From Canna indica (lineage: Eukaryota > Streptophyta > Magnoliopsida > Zingiberales > Cannaceae): a stretch of 64,000 nt of DNA. Positions 22,440 to 34,363 of the stretch are shown here, piece after piece (position 1 is the stretch's first letter; the number at the start of each line of letters is the position of its first letter). The notes under the pieces were generated by a model. It ran no database searches. It was given only the letters and a program-made list of their open reading frames with translations, and was not told the DNA's origin. The translations under genes and the position numbers were made by a program. Where the stretch lies: NCBI GenBank assembly GCA_034359265.1, contig CP136892.1:13626501-13690500 (forward strand). The letters are read 5' to 3'.

Positions 22440-23806
22440 TTCTGACATTTCATTATTGAGACGCCATCTTAGTTGGTGGAATACATATGAATCAGTAATA
22501 GGGTTTGACACTTCTTCCGTACCTTAGCCGACTTCGGAATATTGTAATCGATGGATTTAATTTCACGGTAACTAATCACCAAAGGGCGTTCGATCCCTGT
22601 AAATTGAACCTCACACAATTCGGGTAGTCATGACATGTTGTTAGACGTCAATCTTGACTTGTAAGTGGAGTCTATCACGACCACACTAAAGGGGTTTAGT
22701 GGAGGCTCGTAAGATTTGAATAGAAGTCGTTCTATCGGATCCGACTCTCCGTTACACACAACTCACTGATAGCTTAGTGTGGGGTCCAATAGGTCACACA
22801 CAATAAGCTGACCTCGTAATGGACTTTATGAGATAGAGTCTGAATGCGGCACTATATGTCTACTAGCATGAACATGCTGCAACTCGATCACAGATCTCGT
22901 TTATGGACATGATAGAAAAGATGTTTCCTATAGGAACAAATGCGTGGGGAAGGAGTTCCTCGGTAATCCTAATTTATAGGGCATCCCTAAATTGTAGGGA
23001 TTGTCACATAATTTATGGAGATTGATTTATTTAGATAGTTATTATTCTTGTTAATAGGCTATTAATTTATGGAAATAAATTAAAGTTTATATTTAATTGG
23101 ATTTAATTAATTATGAAGCTATTAAATATAAATTATTTTTTGGAGGCAAACCCCAAAATTTTGAATTTCGGTGAGAGTTTTTAAAGGCGGCCGGGTCTAC
23201 TCTTGTAACCGCCCATGCCCCCTATAAATTGGTGGCTGAACCTCCTTCAAAGTTTGATGAAAGTGAATTAGGTTTTGATCTTGGAGAAGGCTAAGAGTTT
23301 TATTCTTGAGAGGGTTCTTGAGTGGAAAAGTTCCAAAGAATCCTTCCTCCTCTCTCTTGGTGGCCGGCCATTTTCTTCCTCCTTCCCCGAGCTTTTGTGA
23401 AGTCGAATTCAAGGGGTCTTCTACTTGGGTGTGACGTCTACTTCATCTTCTTGGAGGAGTCCAAGAAGGACAACAAGATATTTCTTTATCTACCTTCTCA
23501 TTCTGTAGTTTTCTCCTCCCCTCTTCCTCCCTTTTGGTGCTCGGTTCTTGGTGGAAGGAGCCGGCTATGCCTTGGTGCGATTTAGGGTTGAGATAGCCAC
23601 TACGCCTTTAATTCGTTGGAGGGCGTGCGCTTGTGCGTCTTGAAACGGGGATAGAAACAGCCATACCAATCGCGATATAAGGTATACATTCTACTTCTAC
23701 TCGTATATTAAATTTCTTAAATATTGCTAAAGTAGATCATTATTTCGGGATGATTTGAATTTTTAAATTATTATTTCCGCTGCATTTTTCGAATCCCATC
23801 CCAACA
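22440..23806 (+). mobile_element. LTR-derived segment (retrotransposon LTR, 5' end unclear)
   Basis: The right border ends CATCCCAACA at 23806, a typical LTR 3' end, followed by repeat-array sequence. A TATA-like CTATAAATT (23222-23230) is followed by a T/C-rich transcribed-leader-like stretch. The expected TGTTGGGAT-type start was not found, so the left border is approximate. Open frames at 23197-23585 do not resemble known proteins. Style resembles Ty1/copia LTRs, but the assignment is weak. Confidence 0.5.
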
Positions 23807-23984
23807 ACCCACCCAAGTCAAAGAGTCAAAGCTAATTTATATATAATCAAAACCACCATGCTAACCAAGATTGCTCAACAACATCCGAAGAATGAAGACC
23901 CCGCCCAAGTCAAGAGCCAACACTAATTTATATATAATCAAAATTGTCGTGCTATTAATAAACCCGACCTGTGCCCCTTATAAT

Positions 23985-24988
23985 TAGGGATGTCAACGGG
24001 GCGGGGGCGGGTACAGGGGGTGCCTACCCGCTACCCGTCCCGTGAAATAAATGGGTACCCGCTACCCGTTTATTCCCCGCGGGTATTAAAAATAGGTACC
24101 CATTTAATTACCCGCGGGGGGATGGATGCCCACGGGTATTGATGGGTACCCATTTACTTGTGAGAGTGAGGATGTGAAGATTGGGTGAACCAAACGCTAC
24201 TCGAGTGAATTTGACGCTGTGAAGACTGCTTGGGCGTAGCCGAGGAAAGAGTTGCAGAGAAACTGAGGAAAGACTGCTCGGGCCGCTCGGGGAAGCCGAC
24301 GTTGTGAATCTTGGGCGAAGCCAACGGCGTGAAGCATGGAATTTACAATTTGTGGAGCTTGGGCGAAGCTGACGGCTGAAGTACGAGTCAACGAGGAAGA
24401 ACCAGAGAAGGAGTGAACGACTGGCTCACTGGCTGGCAGGCGTCGCGCGTCGAGTTCCAGATGTCGGCGAAGCCGACGAGGAAGAACCGGAGAAGGAGTG
24501 AAGGATTGGCTCACTGGCCGTTGGGCGTCGCACGTTGAGTTCCGGATGTCGGCGAAGTCGACGACTGAAGCATGAGTCGACGAGGAAGAACCAGAGAAGG
24601 AGTGAAGGACTGGGTCACTAGCCGACGGGCGTCGCGCGTCGAGTTCTGGATGTTGGGCGTTGGGCGATGGTTCTGACGAGTGACGAGTGAGGAGGGTGGA
24701 GGCGTGCGGCGTGTTGTGTTGCAGCGGGGTTGGGAAATTGTTTTAGGGTAGGAACTTAGGGTTTTTTAAAAATACATATAAGGGGTAAATATGAAATTTA
24801 ATAAATATTCACGGGTAATGGGTACCCGCAGGTACGGGTACTATAATACCCGTACCCACCCCGTTTGTTAAACGGGTAATAAAAATTACCCGCAAAATAT
24901 CCACGGGTACAAAACTACTTCCCATATCCATTATAAATGGATAAATACCCGCGGGTACCCACCTAAACAGATTTTTTTGCCATCCTTA
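23985..24988. mobile_element. 1-kb non-autonomous hAT element with internal minisatellite
   Basis: It starts TAGGGATGTCAACGGGG and ends TTTGCCATCCTTA. Flanks CTTATAAT (23977-23984) and CTTATAAC (24989-24996) match at 7 of 8. GGGTACCCGC-rich inverted subterminal arms lie at both ends. The core (24200-24680) is GC-rich with 85- and 104-bp repeats containing GAGTTCCGGATGTCGGCGAA. It was inserted in a repeat-array unit whose uninterrupted form reads CTTATAATGGGATT. Confidence 0.85.
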
Positions 24989-25182
24989 CTTATAACGGGA
25001 TTAATTAGATAATTTCTGTATAATCAAAATCATCATGCTATTAATGAACCCAACTTGTACGTGCCCCTTATAATGGGATTATGATTGCTCAAGAGTGAAG
25101 ACCACGTCCAACTGTCCAAGTCAAGATTCTAGAGTCAGCACTAATTTATATAATCAAAATCATCATGATATTAATAAACCGG

Positions 25183-25505
25183 TTAACAAATGGATTAGTA
25201 AATGGGTAAACATGTAACCGATTAGTAAACTATATTTTGTAATATCTAAAATTTATTAAAATAATTAATTATAGCGGTTTCATATATGGTTATCCACGGA
25301 TAATCGGTAACTGAAACCAATATATATAATCAGTTTCGGTTATCGATTATTCGCGAACCAATAACCGGAATCACACTGAATTTAATCAAAATTTCATATT
25401 CTCTAACCGAAACTGAAACCAAACCGAAAATTCACTATCTTAAACTAAATTTTGTAGTTTAGTTAACCGATTAACCGTGGTTAACCAGTTTCAATTGCCA
25501 CCCTT
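25183..25505. mobile_element. Truncated hAT-type MITE (right part)
   Basis: Matches 22057-22380 and ends in the same CCACCCTTA followed by GATGTTCC. The left third is missing because the duplication junction falls inside the element. Confidence 0.8.
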
Positions 25506-25559
25506 AGATGTTCCTCCAGCATTATCTCTAGCCAAAGTAGACATGAAAGTCAAAAAGAT

Positions 25560-26973
25560 ATTAATTTCTGACATTTCATTATTGAGACGTCATCTTAGTG
25601 GGTGGAATACATATGAATCAGTAATAGGGTTTGACACTTCTTCCGTACCTTAGCCGACTTCGGGACATTGTAACCGAGGGATTTAGTTTCACGGTGACTA
25701 ATCACCAAAGGACGTTCGATCCCTATAAATTGAACCCCACACAATCCGGATAGTCATGACACGTTGCTAGACGTCAATCTTGACTTGTAAGTGGAGTCTC
25801 TCACGACCACACTAAAGGGGTTTAGTGGAGGCTCGTAAGATTCGAATAGAAGTCGTTCTATTGGATCCGACTCTCCGTTATACACAACTCACTGATAGCT
25901 TAGTGTGGGGTCCAATAGGTCACACACAACAAGCTGACCTCGTAATGGACTTTATGAGATAGAGTCTGAATGCGGCACTATATGTCTACTAGCATGAACA
26001 TGCTGCAACTCGATCACAGATCTCGTTTATGGACATGATAGAAAAGATGTTTTCTATAGGAATAAATGCGTGGGGAAGGAGTTCCTCGGTAATCCTAATT
26101 TATAGGGCATCCCTAAATTGTAGGGATTGTCACATAATTTATGGAGATTGATTTATTTAGATAGTTATTATTCTTGTTAATAGGCTATTAATTTATGGAA
26201 ATAAATTAAAGTTTATATTTAATTGGATTTAATTAATTATGAAGCTATTAAATATAAATTATTTTTTGGAGGCAAACTCCGAAATTTTGAATTTCGGTGA
26301 GAGTTTTTAAAGGAGGCCGGGTCTACTCTTGTAACCGCCCATGCCCCCTATAAATTGGTGGCTGAACCTCCTTCAAAGTTTGATGAAAGTGAATTAGGTT
26401 TTGATCTTGGAGAAGGCTAAGAGTTTTATTCTTGAGAGGGTTCTTGAGTGGAAAAGTTCCAAAGAATCCCTCCTCTCCTCTCTTGGTGGCCGGCCATTTT
26501 CTTCCTCCTTCCCCGAGCTTTTGTGAAGTCGAATTCAAGGGGTCTTTTACTTGGGTGTGACATCTACTTCATCTTCTTGGAGGAGTCCAAGAAGGACAAT
26601 AAGATATTTCTTTATCTACCTTCTCGTTCCGTAGTTTTCTCATCCCCTCTTTCTCCCTTTTGGTGCTCGGTTCTTGGTGGAAGGAGCCGGCTACGCCTTG
26701 GTGCGATTTAGGGTTGAGATAGCCACTACGGGTTTTGATGTTTGTTGCCCCTTTGTTGCGAGGTACTTGGTGTGAACTTTCGTTGGAGGGCGTGCACTTG
26801 TGCGTCTTGAAACGGGGATAGAAGCAGCCATACCAATCGCGATATAAGGTATACATTCTCCTTCTACTCGTATATTGAATTTCTTAAATATTGCTAAAGT
26901 AGATCATTATTTTGGGATGATTTGAATTTTTAAATTATTATTTCCGCTGCATTTTTTGAATCCCATCCCAACA
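25560..26973 (+). mobile_element. LTR-derived segment, second copy
   Basis: Near-duplicate of 22440-23806, ending CATCCCAACA at 26973, with TATA-like TATAAAT at 26349-26355. The left border is approximate for the same reason. Confidence 0.5.
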
Positions 26974-27151
26974 ACCCACCCAAGTCAAAGAGTCAAAGCT
27001 AATTTATATATAATCAAAACCACCATGCTAACTATGATTGCTCAACAACATCCGAAGAATGAAGACCCCGCCCAAGTCAAGAGTCAACACTAATTTATAT
27101 ATAATCAAAATCGCCGTGCTATTAATAAACCCTACCTGTGCTCCTTATAAT

Positions 27152-28172
27152 TAGAGATGTCAACGGGGCGGGGCGGGTACAGGGGGTGCCTACCCGCTAC
27201 CCGTTCAGTGAAATAAACGGGTACCCGCTACCCGTTTATTCCCCGCGGGTATTAAAAATAGGTACCATTTAATTACCCGCGGGGGGACGGATGTCCACGG
27301 GTATTGATGGGTACCCATTTACCTGTGAGAGTGAGGATGTGAAGATTGGGTGAACCAAACGCTACTCGAGTGAATCTGACGCTGTGAAGACTACTCGGGC
27401 GTAGCCGAGGAAAGAGTTGCGGAGAAACTGAGGAAAGACTGCTCGGGCCGCTCGGGGAAGCCGACGTTGTGAATCTTGGGCGAAGCCAACATCGTGAAGC
27501 ACGAAATTTACAGTTTGTGAAGCTTGGGCGAAGCCGACGGCTGAAGCACGAGTCGACGAGGAAGAACCGGAGAAGGAGTGAAGGACTGGCTCACTGGCCG
27601 GCGGGCGTCGCACGTCGAGTTCCGGATGTCGGCGAAGCCGGCTGTTGAAGCACGAGTCGACGAGGAAGAACCGGAGAAGGAGTGAAGGATTGGCTCACTG
27701 GTTGTTGGGCGTCGCACGTTGAGTTCCGGATGTCGGCGAAGTCGACGACTGAAGCATGAGTCGACGAGGAAGAACCAGAGAAGGAGTGAAGGACTGGGTC
27801 ACTAGCCGACGGGCGTCGCGCGTCGAGTTCTGGATGTTGGGCGTTGGGCGATGGTTCTGACGAGTGACGAGTGAGGAGGGTGGAGGCGTGCGGCGTGTTG
27901 TGTTGCAGCGGGGTTGGGAAATTATTTTTGGGTAGGAACTTAGGGTTTTTTTAAAATACATATAAGGGGTAAATATGAAATTTAATAAATATTCACGGGT
28001 AATGGGTACCCGCAGGTACGGGTACTATAATACTCGTACCCACCCCGTTTATTAAACGGGTAATAAAAATTACCCGCAAAATATCCACGGGTACAAAACT
28101 ACTTCCCATATCCATTATAAATGGATAAATACTCGCGGGTACCCACCTAAATAGATTTTTTTGCCATCCCTA
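27152..28172. mobile_element. 1-kb non-autonomous hAT element, second copy
   Basis: It starts TAGAGATGTCAACGGGG and ends TTTGCCATCCCTA, with flanks CTTATAAT (27144-27151) and CTTATAAC (28173-28180). It is a copy of 23985-24988 made by the 3.1-kb duplication, with a more complete minisatellite. Confidence 0.85.
27554..27865. repeat. 104-bp minisatellite, three units
   Basis: Units start CGACGAGGAAGAACCGGAGA at 27554, 27658 and 27762, exactly 104 bp apart. The equivalent in the first element has one unit shortened to 85 bp. Confidence 0.85.
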
Positions 28173-28180
28173 CTTATAAC

Positions 28181-28600
28181 GGGATTAATTAGATAATTTC
28201 TGTATAATCAAAATCACCATGCTATTAATGAACCCAACTTGTACGTGCCCCTTATAATGGGATTATGATTGCTCAAGAGTGAAGACCACGTCCAACTGTC
28301 CAAGTCAAGATTCTAGAGTCAGCACTAGTTTATATAATCAAAATCATCATGGTATTAATAAACCGGACTTGTGCCCCTTATAATGGGATTAAGATTGCTC
28401 AACAGCATCCGAAGAGTGAAGACCCCGCCCTATGTCAAGAGTCAATGCTAATTTATATATAATCAAAATTACCGTATACTATTAATAAATTCGATTTGTG
28501 CTCCTTATAATTAATGAGATTAAGATTGCTTAACATTATTCGAAGAGCGAAGACCCCGCCCAATTCAAGAGTCGACGCTAATTAATTTATATATTTAAGT
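28181..28600 (+). repeat. Repeat-array units upstream of WAK copy 3
   Basis: Units of the GAAGACCCCGCCC family continue here and correspond to 10460-10720 upstream of copy 2. Confidence 0.7.
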
Positions 28601-30757
28601 AGCTGTCATGACAACCACATGGATGCACAGACGTATCCACATGTCATATTACAACTTGAGTCACGAGATAATAGCTATTAATAATATGTGGTCCATAGAT
28701 CTTTCAATAATTTATCAGAAGGATCAGTGGATGTATATTATATAACTTCACTTGCTTCACCTCAATGTTAGGGTTAAGCGCCTGTGCAACAAAAAGGTAC
28801 GATGCATTTCAAATCTACATGCTTTTATTAATTATTTCAACCTCAGGAGGTATTTGACTTGATTATAATATTTCAATATAGTTTTTTTTATTGTTATTGC
28901 TTCTTCTTAAAATATTGGTGTCTTTGTTTGTTGTATATATATATATATATACACTGTATATGGGTCTTCTCTTAGATATCAATTACCACACTTTGATGTT
29001 TGGTTAATTTCATGAATTGCATGCTTTAATTGTACTCTTCTAGCAATATTAATTAGCTACATAGTATGTAGTCTCTCAGTTATAAATAATGCAGGAACAA
29101 TGTTATTATATATTTACCACAAGTCATAAAACCAGAATACAACCTCTAGATTTAATTAACATATCAGTGTACAGCACTACTTTTCTTTTTCTTTTTCTTT
29201 TTTTTTTGACAGAACTACTAGTTTTATTCTCATCTTGAGCCCTACTTTCTTAGTAAGAGCTGATAAATGATGTACATAATAATAATAAAAACTAATGGGT
29301 AAATAATATTAGCAACCTTAGTATTTGAACTTTCCTAGGAAAAATTGAGATTGAATTAAAGAAGTTTAAGCAACCATCATAATACTACAGCAATCATATA
29401 TATAACATCTCAATCATAGGCTACTCCCACTAAAAAAAATTGTTGGGTATTTAACGCTTCGATGATCGATGAATCAAAGAGCATTTTCATATTCTTGAAA
29501 GGCAGATTATTACTGCGATTAACATATCATTTTAGATGGTAAAATCTACTAATGTTATAAGCATGTTAAATATAAAAATTTTAAATGTAATAAAATGCAT
29601 ATAGAAGCCGTTGGGGAATTTGAAATTTTAATTATAATTAATGAACTTAAATAGAATTGTGGGATATTATAAAAAGTTGTGATTTTAACAACTAAAAATA
29701 TTTATGATTTTGCCAATTAATAAACTAGCTATAAAGTTTTTATGATTTTCCCAAAATATATTATCATATAAAGTTTTTGGGATGAAAAGAATTGGTTGCA
29801 AGTTTAATTGATCTGCGGCGAGTAAAATATGCTTTTGCAATTAAGTTAACATAATATGTTTGAAGTGAGGCTGAAGTTCTGACATGGGATATTGAAGAGG
29901 AGGCCTGTAGGCCAAGTCTTTGGAAGCCCATGTTTATGAACGGAGATTGATTTTGCATGTCTTTTCTATAAAAAAAAAAAACATAATATGTTTGAAGAAT
30001 GTTAAAAATAAATTATTAGGATCCACAAACAATTAACTTTACTAAATTATTGTAGACGATTGCATTATTCTATTTTCAAACGGAAACATAGAATTTACAT
30101 ATATAAACTCACCCACAGTTCTTGACATTATTTCAACTTTCATAGCTAACTTTTTTTTGCTACTATTTGTAATCTTATGTTTTAAATTTGAATCAATTTA
30201 GATATATGGTCAATTTTTTTATGTATCGATCTCCAAGTTAATACAATAATGTAGCAGATCATGTCAAATTTTTTGAGAGCTAAAATATCACGTCATCTTC
30301 TTAACTATAGGTTTTTATACAATATGTTTAGTCTACTTTTATTTTAAATTTATTTTAATATTTATAAATGCTAACATGGCGTCTTCAACTTTTTCAAATA
30401 ATGGATACAATGAAATTTTGACGATAAATTTAAAGCATAGTCATAACTGACAAATCAAAAAGTTGTCTACAATTTTAATAATTTTGATAAACATTGGATT
30501 TTTTTATTAAAACCTAGCTATAAAAATATTCCTAGTAGTATACATATTGTTTAATTAATTACTTGGTATAGCTAAATTAATTCCGTACGTCATGAATATG
30601 GCTCTAATTAATCTAACTTCAGTACTATTTTTTCTTTTGAATTCATCTTCCTGAACCTTAATGTGCTAATTAATCTCAATTCATCTTCCATCTTCCAGCT
30701 GAATCTTAATATGCTAATGTAGACTCTCTCTTTATTTACAATTAGGTTTGTGAATCA
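28601..30757 (+). promoter_or_regulatory. Upstream region of WAK-like copy 3
   Basis: This non-coding stretch aligns with 10721-12708. The possible TATA element lies near 30513. A 115-bp retroposed insert (29866-29980) is present here. Promoter role is inferred from position. Confidence 0.45.
29866..29980 (+). mobile_element. Short retroposed insert with poly-A and 17-bp target duplication
   Basis: The insert ends in a run of A (about 29968-29980) and is flanked by perfect 17-bp copies of ACATAATATGTTTGAAG (29849-29865 and 29981-29997). Its plus strand stays open into a stop (EVLTWDIEEEACRPSLWKPM then a few residues), as if it were the 3' end of an mRNA or a 5'-truncated LINE. Copy 2 has a site without the insert near 11945. 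Copy 1 has its 3' part at 1604-1715. Confidence 0.75.
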
Positions 30758-33700
30758 ATGGTGAGTAAAAAAACGATGGAATTCTTGCTAGCAAAGATGT
30801 TTTTGATGATACTGATAACATCACTGTGTTCAATCACAAGTGCACAAAGTACATCCACAAACTTAACTTTTGCTCTCCCTCCAAATTGCTCAAAAAGATG
30901 TGGCAACATCAACATCGAGTACCCCTTTGGCATTGGCAATGGTTGTTTTCGTTCTGGCTTTAATCTCACTTGCAGAAATGACTCGAATCCTCCACGACTC
31001 CTCTTAGGCGATGGTAGAATCGAAGTCAAGAACATTGATCCAAATCAAGGGGTCGTCTATATCAAACCACCGGTTGTCACCATGGGAATCAATGTTTATT
31101 CCATGAGTGCCCCTTTGATTGATATGGAGAATTGGCCCTTCTCTTTTCAATTAACATCTTCCAGAACATCGGTTTCAAATGATTGGTATGTGTTTGGTTG
31201 CAGCGCTTATGCTATTTTAATGAATTCCACTGGAAATACTGTTAGTACTTGCTCAACTATGTGTTCCGGGAATCCAGTGGATTATAAGTACTGCTATCTA
31301 ACATCGTATACGTGGGGGACACCTTTAGACATCCAACTATATCGGCTCAATCAGACTGAGCTTCATTTGGCTAGTTCCTCCATCATCACTGTAATCATGA
31401 TAGATTACTTTTCTGACTATGACATCAATGAAATAATGAGGGGGAACTACAGCGGAGTGAATACTACACTAGCTTGGTACATCAACGATTCTAAATTCAC
31501 TACATGTGCAAAGGCAAAGAAGAATAAAGCGACTTATGCTTGTCTAAGTATCAACAGTGAATGTTATGATGTCCCTAGCTACGATGTCCCTAGCTACGAT
31601 GTCCCCAATTCCAATCAAACCGTTGGATATATTTGTCGATGTTCTGTAAGTTATCATGGCAATCCCTACCTTCCTCACGGTTGCCAATTAGGTAATTAGC
31701 AATATATATATGTTCCTCCTTATCTTAATTCTTTTACTAATTGCAATAATATATTTGATCACAAGCCATGTTATAATACATTATATATGTCCACATGCAG
31801 ATGAAAGTTTCAAAGCTTCTCCACTGAAAGACTGTGAAACAAAGTGTGGGAGTGTTGATGTACAGTTTCCGTTCGGGATGAAACAAGGTTGTTATCGAGA
31901 CGAATCTTTTGCTTTAGCATGCGACAAAAAGACAACCACTCTCCGCTACCAAGATGATATTGTAGTGACTAATATTTCATTGGAAGAAGGGCACTTGGAG
32001 TTCAATGATACAGCAAATAGACATTATATATCATACGGCAGCCATTATATATCATACAGCAGCTTAAGCAGGGACACAAATCCATATCTAGATCTCTTCA
32101 GCTTACTCGACCAACATGAGGTCTATACATGGGTAGTTGCCTACAAGTCTTGTGAGGATGCTAAGAAGGATAACAAAACCTTCGCATGTGTCGACCAACA
32201 TAGCCAATGTATTGAAACAAATACTACTAGAAATGGGATTCTGGGATATCGATGCAAATGCTCCAAAGGTTATGAAGGGAACCCTTACCTTCAAGATGGA
32301 TGTCGAGGTACGTAACTATTCTATATTTATATATATATAGTTCACATTTAAGTTGTAAAACTGGTTAACTAATATGATGTTTAATTTTGTCAGACATAAA
32401 CGAGTGTCTACATCGTGACAAATATATTTGCTATGGCATTTGTACTAATACAGATGGTGGCTATAATTGCACATGTGAACCGGACTCAAGTGGTGATCCA
32501 AGAAAGGAGCCGTGCAACCCCAACAAAAAGCGGCCTGTTTTATTAGGTATATTAGTTGTCCTCAAAACTTATTTACTAGCTTGCAAATTAATATAGACAA
32601 CATATATATATTCTAGCCTCTAGGTGCTAATTATATAATTTATATCCGCAGGTATAGTTATCGGTATAAGCAGTGGCATAGGCTTGTTACTTCTAGCTAT
32701 GTTTCTAGCCATCTTTAGACGAAAATGGAAGATCAGGAAACAAAAGAAAATAAGAGAAAATTATTTTCGCCAAAATCATGGTTTGTTATTGCAACAATTA
32801 GTTTCATCCGGTGATGATGTTTCTGAGAGAACAAAGATATTTTCACTAGAAGATCTTGAGAAAGCAACTAATAATTTTGATAGAACTCGAGTTATTGGTC
32901 TTGGAGGTCATGGAACAGTTTATAAGGGAATCCTGTTGGATCAACGTGTGGTGGCTATAAAAAAATCAAAGATTGAGAAAAAGAGTGAGATCGATCAATT
33001 TATAAATGAGGTTGCAATTCTTTCTCAAATTAACCATAGACATGTGGTTAAACTTTTTGGATGTTGTTTAGAGACTGAGGTACCTTTACTAATTTATGAA
33101 TTTATCTCAAATGGGACCCTTTCAGAGCATCTCCATTCTGTAGATAGGAAATCTACATTGTCATGGGAAGATCGTCTAAGGATTGCTACAGAAGCCGCGG
33201 GGGCACTTGCTTATTTACACTCAGCTGCTTCAATGCCTATTTTTCATAGGGATGTTAAGTCATCAAATATTCTCTTGGATGACCACTTGACTACAAAAAT
33301 CTCAGATTTCGGAGCTTCAAGATTTATTCCACTTGATCGGACTCATTTAGTCACGCTTGTGCAAGGGACGTTTGGATACTTAGATCCTGAATATTATCAC
33401 ACCGGTCAGTTGACAGAAAAAAGTGATGTTTATAGTTTTGGGATTATTCTTCTGGAACTTATATCGGGAAAGAAGCCTTTTTATTCAAATGAAGATGGCA
33501 AAGAATTATATCTATTAATGTGTTTTCTTGAAGCAGTGAAAGAGAATCACTCTTTTGATCTTGTGGATGATCGTGTAATGAAAGAAGCGACCGAAGAAGA
33601 GCTTATTGAAGTGATTGGACTCATACAAACATGCGTGAGGCTAAAAGGGGTTGAAAGGCCTACCATGAAACAAATTGACTATAAATTGCAAGAATTGAGA

Positions 33701-33883
33701 AGGTTTAGAATTACGAAAATAAGAGAAGTTTATGTTGTGAAAGGTGACGAAGAAACTGATCATCTTCTAGGTTTTCCATCTTATCCTTCCTCCGAATTGG
33801 TTGATCGAGCAAATGAAGGCACGTCGAGGACTTATAGTAGCTCAGAGAAAGAAGTCATGTCGGTACAATACCACCCGTCATAA
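30758..33883 (+). CDS. WAK-like receptor kinase with doubled ectodomain, copy 3
   Basis: Exons: 30758-31691, 31801-32307, 32394-32546 and 32652-33883 (2826 nt, 941 residues), all with GT-AG introns. Domain order is as in copy 2: signal peptide, GUB_WAK-EGF, GUB_WAK-EGF, EGF_CA, membrane helix, RD kinase. Exon 1 differs from copy 2 at scattered residues (for example Met for Val at 17 and Asn for Ser in the GUB core) and carries two extra-unit-like 15-bp repeats giving [10 protein letters not shown] near residue 275. Exons 2-4 encode the same residues as copy 2. It probably acts as a plasma-membrane receptor for wall-derived signals, as other WAKs do; its ligand is unknown. Both genes look intact and could be expressed. 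Confidence 0.9.
31568..31597 (+). repeat. 15-bp coding tandem repeat in WAK copy 3
   Basis: GATGTCCCTAGCTAC occurs twice, followed by GATGTCCCC. Copy 2 has one partial unit only. The difference accounts for the 15-nt longer exon 1 and lies in the EGF-like loop. Confidence 0.85.
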
Positions 33884-34363
33884 GGTTAAGATTTAGATTT
33901 ACTTGAATAATATTTTTGTCCTCGTTGCTCTCTCTCTCTCTCCCCCCTCTTCTTCTCCTTCTTCTAGTTGCCATTATAATTTTTCCTTTGATTTGACGGT
34001 GAGGATATATATATGTAGAGTGGGATATGATATATAGGAAAATTAATTGTGCGAGTGTCTATCTGTTTGATGTTTGGAGATGTCTAGCTTCGCAGATTGT
34101 CTAGCTTTGCAGATGTCTTCGTTATGAAATTGTTTGACATTAATTATATATAAAATCTGATATGAGTGCCTTGTGTGAGTATTTACATAATTTGTTAGTG
34201 TGATGAGAGAATGTGAATGGCAAATGATAGATATGCTTACATATGAACGTAAATTGTGCTCAAATTGTATTCTTATATATACAGAGACACTCTTGCTTCA
34301 ATTTGTTATTAATTTTTGAATAAATAACAAAAAATATTCCTGAACTATGACACATTTAAATTG
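33884..34363 (+). other. 3' flank of WAK copy 3
   Basis: No difference from 15820-16299 was seen by eye. It contains the CT-rich run after the stop codon and no gene. Confidence 0.5.

Larger units (their letters stand above)
22057..25182 (+). repeat. 3.1-kb tandem direct duplication, first unit
   Basis: This unit and 25183-28366 align over their full length at high similarity. The junctions share AACCGG (22051-22056, 25177-25182, 28361-28366). Each unit holds the right part of a MITE, an LTR-derived segment, repeat-array units and a ~1-kb hAT element. Confidence 0.85.
25183..28366 (+). repeat. 3.1-kb tandem direct duplication, second unit
   Basis: The contents and order are as in 22057-25182. 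It differs by scattered substitutions and by about 40 bp present near 26728-26775 but deleted from the first unit. Confidence 0.85.
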
